Below, piece after piece: positions 57,432 through 64,000 of a stretch of 64,000 nt of DNA (its first letter is position 1; each line of letters starts with the position of its first letter). Position numbers and translations under genes: made by a program. Below the pieces are notes generated by a model. The model saw only the letters and a list, made by a program, of their open reading frames with translations, was not told the DNA's origin and made no database searches. This DNA comes from Sistotremastrum niveocremeum HHB9708 (Eukaryota > Basidiomycota > Agaricomycetes > Sistotremastrales > Sistotremastraceae). The stretch is taken from assembly GCA_001630475.1 (NCBI GenBank), contig KV419426.1:61248-125247 (forward strand), in the 5' to 3' direction.

Positions 57432-58062
57432 TTGATCTGTCATGAAGATCAATCGGTGAATTTGGCTGAATGGAAATCCGTGTTTTCCAAATCTGAAGTT
57501 GAGCCAGTACATGTATGTGATCTTGTCTCTGATTCAAACCGTTGTATCTGCACTGCTAACTCGTGGTCCAGGTCTGTGGCAATTTTCGCGATCATACTGA
57601 GAGTGTTCCACAAAAACATGGAACGATACTCAGTTTCAATAGAGTGTGTCGAGCATTTTCCAATGCACAACCTGATATAGCATGATGTCAGCTGATAGTC
57701 ATCCTTCCTAGGCCCTCTTGAAGTCTTGCTACGATCGGAAAGACCTTCGACACTCTCCCTGAATAAATTTCGGACAAAATCAAATGACGCGGTTCAGCCA
57801 AGTTTGATCCCTATTGTTGTCAGGTATGGCACCATGTCTTCTGGACTGCAGCGACTGAGCTGATCTCCTCACGTTGTCCCCAGTTGTCTCAACTTGACAA
57901 TGATGGAGAGCAAACTGTAAGCCTGGATACCTTCTTGCTCATTCTTTCTGTCTGTGTCATTGGATGCAGCTTTGTCTTCTTTGAGCCCCCGCATCCATAC
58001 ATCATTGCCAGACTCATCGACAGGTATCTTATCCGAGACTTGTCATTGCCAAGATATGTTTG
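57432..58062 (+). other. Coding-like exons of an unrecognised plus-strand gene
   Basis: An open frame 57432-57680 (MICHEDQSVNLAEWKSVFSK; VAIFAIILRVFHKNMERYSV) is followed by a short exon ending ATGATGGAGAGCAAACT with a GTAAGC donor at about 57918 and, after a 50-nt intron ending GATGCAG, an in-phase exon FVFFEPPHPYIIARLIDRYL to TGA near 58062. The last splice is convincing; the link to the first frame is not shown. Family unknown. Confidence 0.3.
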
Positions 58063-58846
58063 ACACCTCCGAGACCGTCCACACGACTCGTCGCGACCTC
58101 CATACAGCAAACTACAAGATGTGAGATGAATTGAGAGGTTTAGATTCCGAACTTGACTTCTCGGTACGCCACAGTTATGTTTTCGTTTTCTCTCAGCGAA
58201 CATCCCGACTGCAGTAATCGCCGCTTCAACATAGCCGAGCAAGATATCTGCGACGTCGATATTCTGCCTTGAGAAGAGCCACTCCCGTCTGTCGGCGGCT
58301 GGTTCAGAGCTCCTTCGAAATTGAGACTTTCTCTCTTTCGCCGTTCATCGTGACTCAATACCATAAACCGCGGATTAAGCCATTGCCGTTCGGATTGAAG
58401 AGCCTCCTCTAAAGTCGTCTCCATCATCCCTTCTTCAAGACTGACATGCATACGAGACCCGCTCCGTGCGAGGTAGCTACATGTGCAACTTCTCTGTGGA
58501 CAAATGATTGATCAACAGTTTTATCGACAGGTCATCAATTCCTTCCGGATCTCAGATTGCGAATCGCCGTAGGGTGGCTCGAACAGTTGCTCGATCACTC
58601 CGCCGTTCGGGAATTTCTGGGTGCCTGAATTGTCAAGTGTGTCGCTCTGGACCCATCTCTTGCGCCAATTGCTCGCTTTTCAGACTGGTACTCACTCCTC
58701 GGAGGATCCGATGATTAGTTCGAAGGGAATCCAATCACCAATCGCCGCGTTCTGTCGAGCTCACGGATTGCATTCTAGGCGAAACCTTTGGCCTGGCCTG
58801 GCCCAAAGTACTCCTGTCAACTCAACACATTCGTCGTTTCCCAACA
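58063..58846. other. No supportable gene
   Basis: Minus-strand frames 58451-58140 (103 codons, MHVSLEEGMMETTLEEALQS) and 58242-57889 overlap in different phases and lack motifs. A plus frame at 58508-58714 has a CLNCQVC cysteine pair. None could be supported. Confidence 0.35.
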
Positions 58847-59128
58847 TCCGTGTCCTGTCCCGAAGTCCGTGTCCTGTCCCGAAGTCCGTGTCCTGTCCCG
58901 AAGTCCGTGTCCTGTCCCGAAGTCCGTGTCCTGTCCCNNNNNNNNNNNNNNNNNNNNNNNNNNNNNNNNNNNNNNNNNNNNNNNNNNNNNNNNNNNNNNN
59001 NNNNNNNNNNNNNNNNNNNNNNNNNNNNNNNNNNNNNTCCGTGTCCTGTCCCGAAGTCCGTGTCCTGTCCCGAAGTCCGTGTCCTGTCCCGAAGTCCGTG
59101 TCCTGTCCCGAAGTCCGTGTCCTGTCCC
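58847..59128. repeat. 19-bp minisatellite interrupted by an assembly gap
   Basis: The unit CCGTGTCCTGTCCCGAAGT is repeated about 4.8 times without a mismatch at 58847-58937 and again about 4.8 times at 59038-59128. The two arms have the same length (91 bp), start and end at the same point in the unit, and are identical. Because 19 is not a multiple of 3, all frames stay open and give VPKSV/SCPEVR/VLSRSP-like artificial repeats; this is not evidence of coding. Confidence 0.95.
58938..59037. other. Assembly gap, exactly 100 N
   Basis: One hundred unknown bases fill the middle of the minisatellite. A run of exactly 100 is the usual placeholder for a gap of unknown size, so true array length is not known. 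Confidence 0.98.
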
Positions 59129-61277
59129 ATCAGCATGGTCCTAGGCGCGCAGCATATTGATCAGGCATTCAAGTTACAAGTGCGCACTTCCGCGTAAATC
59201 TGAAGACTTTATCGGTGCTATTCTGGCCGGAGTTTGCCGAACACGCCACGCGCAATATTCTTCGCAGCCAATTTTGGTTACCGTGATGGCTCCCTCAAAT
59301 CTTCATATTTTTGGCTGATCGTTTCAGAATATTAGTCCTGTAAATTTCCCCTTCCTGTACATGTACGTTAGACCATGTGAATGTCAATCGTGTGAATATC
59401 GATCGTTCAAAACGCAATTTTGTCGAGGGTTTATTTTAGCGCTACATGGGGCACGGTACATCGGACGAACAACTGCAGCTATCGGTGCGCGGAGGGTCTC
59501 AAGTTCAAGAAGCAAATTCAGGCCATCGTGTGATAGGAATTTGAGGTGTGTGTCTTCATCGGCTGCCTCGTGAGGGTCTGATCTGTGGGTTGGGGCACAA
59601 TCTTCAAAAAGGAGGGCATTTACAAGGCACGGGCACTCAAAGTTGGCTGTATTGAGTATTGACCCTTATCTACGACGTCGAGATACTATCAAACAAGTTT
59701 TCAATCTGTATCGGGCCCCAACTGTCGAAAGAGGCGAATACGATGGAGATAAATGCCGGGAGGCGAAGTTAACGAACGCGCAGAATTTAACAAGTCGGAA
59801 CTTCTAGCAACGGTCTGAGAGTGTAGTACAATATCAGTGAATGATATTCAAGATAAATGACAGGACGTGAGCGTACCTGAAAGCCCTGATGACCGCGATC
59901 GATTCGTGGACGTCCGTTCACGGACAACCCCCTTCCCCGTCGCTCTCGCACTCCATGTCGCCCGCTAGTTCCCACTCCTGCACTTCCTCGTCGTCGAATC
60001 CTGCGGGATCCTCGAAATCCTGGACATTTGGGGCCGCGGGGTGGGCGGCATGGGCTGCAAGGTGGTCAGATGGGCATCTATGTTAGTGAGGCCCCAGCTC
60101 ACAATTGCTTCTTCCCAGACCCAGAACAAGACGACAGTGATGATGAACAGCATCTGAGGGGGTTCCTGATGATCCCATATGGGCTGAATAGTGACTTGAA
60201 TGTGGTAAGGCATCTCAGATGATGTTGAACTCTAGGAGGGTAGTGCGAGAAAATTTTGAGCGACTCCTTGAGATACGACATAATAGCCTAACAAGTGTAC
60301 GCAAATGATGTCGTTGACTTGCGACTTCACATCGCGGGAGATTGAGGCGGCCTGGATACGATGCCGTGGATGCAACGTCGTCTCTGGGGGTTTGTACAAA
60401 TGTCTACATGGAGGAAACAAGGGAAAACTGATCTTCCAAAAGCGTTAATGCCCAACGGCAGTTCAGATCTCCATATACAAGCAAGCATCGCTCTCTCCAG
60501 CATTGCGAAACCTCCTGATGTTCACGGCGAACGGATTAATCTCCTCGCCTCTGTGACGCTTTCTCTCCCTCTCGGCCGCAGATCAATTCGCATTTGAAGG
60601 GGGAAGCGCGGCAAAAGCCGTATTGATCACTCCTTTTTCCTTCAGGAGATGATTGTCCATAACGAGGATCACAGTGCATGGCATCGGTGCACAAGGAGGA
60701 CCCTTAAGGGAGTTGTGAGCAAGCTTTCAATATACAGCATGCGAAGGTAATGTACCCCATCAACGACCCACTGATCCGAACTTCATCATCTCTGCGCAGC
60801 GGAGGCTATCATCGCCTCGGCGGGGCGGACGCTCACCTTGCGGACTGGGGGTGACGGAAAGGCACCGTTGGTGCTTCCTTGAGGACCAGAAATGGAATCG
60901 CGGCGATGGATGAGGTTAATTTCAATGTTGAAAACAATTTTCACAGATGAACGATGAAACTAGTCCATGATTGCTATCAATTGTCTCAAATTAGAGAAGT
61001 GGAATGAACATACGTATATAGATGGATGTTGTCTTTCTGATCCTGTGTTCCTGCTCGTTCAACGACCAAGCAACTCCTCCCCAAACAGCCCTGAGAGCTT
61101 CGGCGTGATCGTTCAGAGCAGCAGGTGACTTCGAAGCTTCTTTCGGATCCGTCAGAATGTTCAGAGAATGCTGGGATCAAGGATTTTACGAACTGATCGT
61201 GGAGAGAACTGAGCTGACGAGTCCAGGTGGTTGAGGTCAACGCCGAGGGGGTGTGGGATGGATAAGGTGGAGGAAAG
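59129..61277. other. Gene-poor stretch with a small minus-strand coding-like relic
   Basis: At about 60.04-59.92 kb on the minus strand, after a CTTGCAG acceptor, a frame reads APNVQDFEDPAGFDDEEVQE and WELAGDMECESDGEGG and stops; it is acidic and tryptophan-bearing and looks like the end of a decayed protein. Other frames (59361-59573 plus, 60361-60597 plus, 61240-60986 minus) have no motif. No RNA gene was recognised. Confidence 0.35.
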
Positions 61278-62345
61278 CTACATCATGACATTAAAGATAC
61301 ATATGAGCTGTTGACGAGAGGACATACATTGAGATCGTCGTGATAACAGCGAATACGTCGAGGGAGATGCGAGATCCACGTCCTCAAATGAGTGAAATAG
61401 TTTGAAACAGAGTGGATGAACAAGCTCGAGCGAGGAGGTGTGGCCGTTCAGGTCATATCTATCACCATGTGGTACCAAAGCCAGGAATGAAGTCACCTGC
61501 CACATTATCCAAGGCATCCATGGGCGCCCATCCGTCATCTCGACCATTTCACAACACCCTCATCTACGGCTCCCTAGCTTCCCAAACCAACCCGCTTTCC
61601 AGTGATCTTCGCTTCGCTATTCACAACGATACCGCAAGAGCCACTACAGGAACGATGCGGAAGAACAGCACGATATAGGAGAGATTGAGAGTCGTACGAA
61701 CGAGAATGAGACTTGGTAGTGAAGGGGTGATGATACGAAAAAAACACAGCCTGACAACCACATAGCCGAACCCAGTGAAAGAACCGGGTCTTCGCAGAAC
61801 AACTGGCTCAGTAAACGATCGAAAAGTACTTGAATCAGAAGTAACAACATCCCATCCCAAGACTACCAAATTCAACACCATAATGCTCCGTCTACTCGTT
61901 CACTGCATCTCGTCCGAAACGTGTCGAAGGCACCGCAATACGGATAGCCCTTTCACTCGAGGATCCTATGGGGGCGAAGAGGTACATTGCTGACCGCGTT
62001 TGATATGAGGTCTGGAGATGGAGCAAGAGGCACTACAAAGAGTCTCACCTGATCCAGCGAGAACGATATTGGGCTCATAGCGTTCAACAAAGGTCCCGAC
62101 CCGTCCAAGGAATGCCGTCGTCCCATGTGCATCGTGAATGTTGAGGACTTGACTGATGGTCTCGATCACCACACATTGGTTACTAGCCTTGGGACGGACG
62201 TGTTAGCCTGCTGCAAGATGACGCTGGAGATCAGGGTGCCCACCTGTTCATCAAGACGCTCAACGACGCAGTCAAATGCGAGCATGAAACTCGCAACCTC
62301 AATGCGAGGTTCTTCAAAGCTGATTGATAGGCGTAGGCGATACAT
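61278..62345 (-). pseudogene. Tandem pair of an unknown gene, copy P1
   Basis: On the minus strand a frame starts at 62345 (MYRLRLSISFEEPRIEVASF, MLAFDCVVERLDEQ) and, after a break near 62180, continues as VIETISQVLNIHD and FVERYEPNIVLAGSG to a GTGAGA donor at 62048. Copy P2 has the same blocks with the same donor position. The downstream block at about 61420-61290 reads GRGSRISLDVFAVITTISMY in the frame conserved with P2 and begins right after a TGA where P2 has an arginine codon. The gap-free alignment with P2 in the first exon implies a frameshift, although a 55-nt intron ending CCAAG could also restore the frame. The family is not recognised; the later block is hydrophobic and may be a membrane helix. 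Confidence 0.5.
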
Positions 62346-62586
62346 GATCGTTCGTCACAGGAGGTATGTCGTTCTGCTGTGTCGTGTGGGAGTGCTTCCG
62401 GGGCCGCTAGGGCTTTCCGAGTGCACGTTTAGTCCTCTTTTCTCTGTTTTCAAGGCGTCGGTATGTAATGCTATCGTTTCGCTGGACCATTGTCCGTTAT
62501 ACGCTGCAGTTCGCAAGAAAGCCTCTGTGCGTGGGTACGTTTCTGAATGCAAACATCTTTCCGCTGACTATTACCTCCCCTGACTA

Positions 62587-63819
62587 TCACCTCCCCTGTC
62601 CACAACGATATCCGAAAAGTCTGAGGATCCGGGATGGCTGGATTTTCTCATCAAGAGCTATGGCGTCGAGACCGCCGAACCTGGCGAAACGGACGAGGTC
62701 GAAGAAGGAGGAGTGAATGGAGGGTTTGATGGGCGGCCTGACCGTACGAATTTGGTGTGCTACATCGTAACATGAGTGATATATATGAGCTGTTGGATAG
62801 AAGACATGCATTGAGATCCTGATGATAACAGCGAATGCGTCGATGACAATGCGAGCCCCACGTCCTCGAATGAGTAAAATAGTTCGAACCAGAATGGAGG
62901 AACTTGGCCGAGCGAGGAGATGAGGCCCTCTAGGTCATATCGATTACTGTATGGTACCAAAGCGAAGCGATGAAGTGACATACGGCATTATCCCAGGTAT
63001 CCGTCGCCGCGTATCCGTCGTATCCCATATTTCACAATGCCTCCGTCTACGCCTCCCCAGCTTCCCAAACCAACCCGCTTTCCACTCATCTTCGCTTCGC
63101 CATCCACAATGATACCCATCAACTGCAAGAGCCGGTAAAGGATCGACCAAATGGAGAGGAGGAGTTAGATCAGCAGGATGTAGGAGAGACTGAGAGTCGT
63201 ACGAATGAGAATGCGAATGGGTAGTCAACGGATGATGATACGGAGAACAGGGCGAAGACGAGAGGGACAAATTATAGTTGCGATTCTGGATGTGGAGCTT
63301 CGTCGCCGTCGAGAGATAGGGTGAGGGCTATCTCGGGAAATAGTATAGCATAGAGCAGAGCGGGTGATTGGGTTCGTGTACGACCGCGACACGATGCGAG
63401 AGAATGATTCAGAGCAAGGAACCGTATGCACGGATGCGCTCTACGCTCGAGGACGTGTAACGGAAGAATAGAGGCATGGCTATAGACATATGAGATATGA
63501 CCCAAGACAGATGGAAGACACGTACCTGAGCCTCCGAGAATGATATCCGGATCATATCGATCAACCCAGTGTCTGTCGTGTGCGAGGAGTGTCGAGAGCC
63601 TCCTTCCTCGTACACGTTGATAACCTGATTGAGGCTTGCGATAATCATGAGACGATCATGGGCCTTGCGGAGAATCGTTTGAGCTTTGGGTGACCATGGA
63701 GAGCCGACAAGGGGTACCAGGTCATCGGCTTGCTCTATGATGCAATCCGAAACCAGCATGAAGTCTGCGTGCTCAAAGGCGGGTTCTTGAAAGCTAATAG
63801 AAAGGCGAAGGTAATACAT
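62587..63819 (-). pseudogene. Tandem pair of an unknown gene, copy P2
   Basis: The frame starting at 63819 (MYYLRLSISFQEPAFEHADF, MLVSDCIIEQADDLV) aligns with P1 over its full length. After NQVINVYEE the frame must change to continue as LLAHDRHWVDRYDPDIILGG and reach the GTACGT donor at 63525. The 3' exon (about 62900-62587) stays open further than in P1: RGARIVIDAFAVIIRISMHV, then VFYPTAHIYHSCYDVAHQIR and a charged end. P1 and P2 are about 1.47 kb apart, head to tail. Each carries a different lesion, so both seem to have decayed after duplication, or an unusual splice pattern has been missed. Upstream of 63819 the frame remains open to 63981 near the window edge. Confidence 0.5.
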
Positions 63820-64000
63820 ATGATTTGTTCCCAAGAATTGTGTGGACTTGGGGCAGAGAGAGGAGGAAGCGCTTGCCGAAACGTTGGGACGTTCCGGGGG
63901 GCGCCTTCGTGCTGCGTCTGCGGTGCTCGTGCGTCGATAGTGATAAGTTTGTGCTAGTTCGATTGCGGAATACGGGGTCATAACATCTGGGCCAGAGCTG

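Noticed and set aside
58847-59128. CRISPR-like array
   Set aside because: The repeats are directly adjacent with no spacers, and the host is eukaryotic.
58621-59197. Long open frames on both strands across the 59 kb region
   Set aside because: They are produced by the 19-bp repeat, whose length is not a multiple of 3, and by translation through the 100-N gap.
1-64000. Telomere repeats, tRNA or rRNA genes, reverse transcriptase or DDE transposase
   Set aside because: No TTAGGG-type arrays, no recognisable RNA genes, and no polymerase or transposase motifs were found by eye; a tRNA scan was not possible.

Overview
The window looks like a repeat-rich, gene-poor accessory region of a basidiomycete fungus, most likely Agaricomycotina. 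The evidence is short introns (about 48-80 nt) with GT..AG ends, an F-box/leucine-rich-repeat family of a kind greatly expanded in mushroom-forming fungi, UstYa-like (DUF3328) remnants, and the absence of bacterial operon organisation or ribosome binding sites. I cannot name the species. Base composition is near 50% GC and there is one 100-N assembly gap. All family names come from reading motifs; no search was run.

The backbone is a segmental duplication. A module with an F-box/LRR gene on the + strand and, downstream, a convergent unknown gene on the - strand occurs in four diverged copies in the same orientation: A (about 13.6-19.1 kb), B (about 21.4-28.9 kb), C (about 38.4-43.7 kb) and D (about 48.3-56.4 kb). 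The four F-box genes start at 16760, 23620, 38832 and 51264. The first three have four exons and, once spliced, give clean frames of 611, 626 and 601 codons with introns at identical positions. The fourth is frameshifted and has lost its 3' third. The convergent - strand gene survives in B, C and D and is damaged in each. An additional decayed + strand gene precedes the F-box gene in A, B and D.

Between the modules lie copies of a roughly 1.2 kb dispersed repeat (R1: 10.9-12.1 and, inverted, 32.2-33.3 kb, with fragments at 1-334, 38.31-38.41 and 47.60-47.67 kb), an inverted pair of an unknown decayed gene (1.04-2.09 and 36.94-37.99 kb), and a second inverted pair (12.43-12.95 and 30.75-31.19 kb). 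Several R1 pieces sit at module edges, which suggests rearrangement through the repeat. A 396-bp element with 29-bp inverted ends and TA target sites lies at 9673-10068.

Other content: a well supported five-exon gene of unknown function on the - strand (6513-8227) with a G-quadruplex motif 19 bp before its start codon; two complementary pieces of UstYa-like oxidase genes (N-terminal piece at 29.5 kb, C-terminal piece at 47.8-48.2 kb), each with TAG at a conserved tyrosine; unrecognised spliced genes at 44.8-47.4 kb; a 39-bp near-perfect palindrome carrying two ACGCGT boxes; a 19-bp minisatellite interrupted by the gap at 59 kb; and a tandem pair of a decayed - strand gene at 61.3-63.8 kb. Most of the rest is decayed sequence with no supportable gene.
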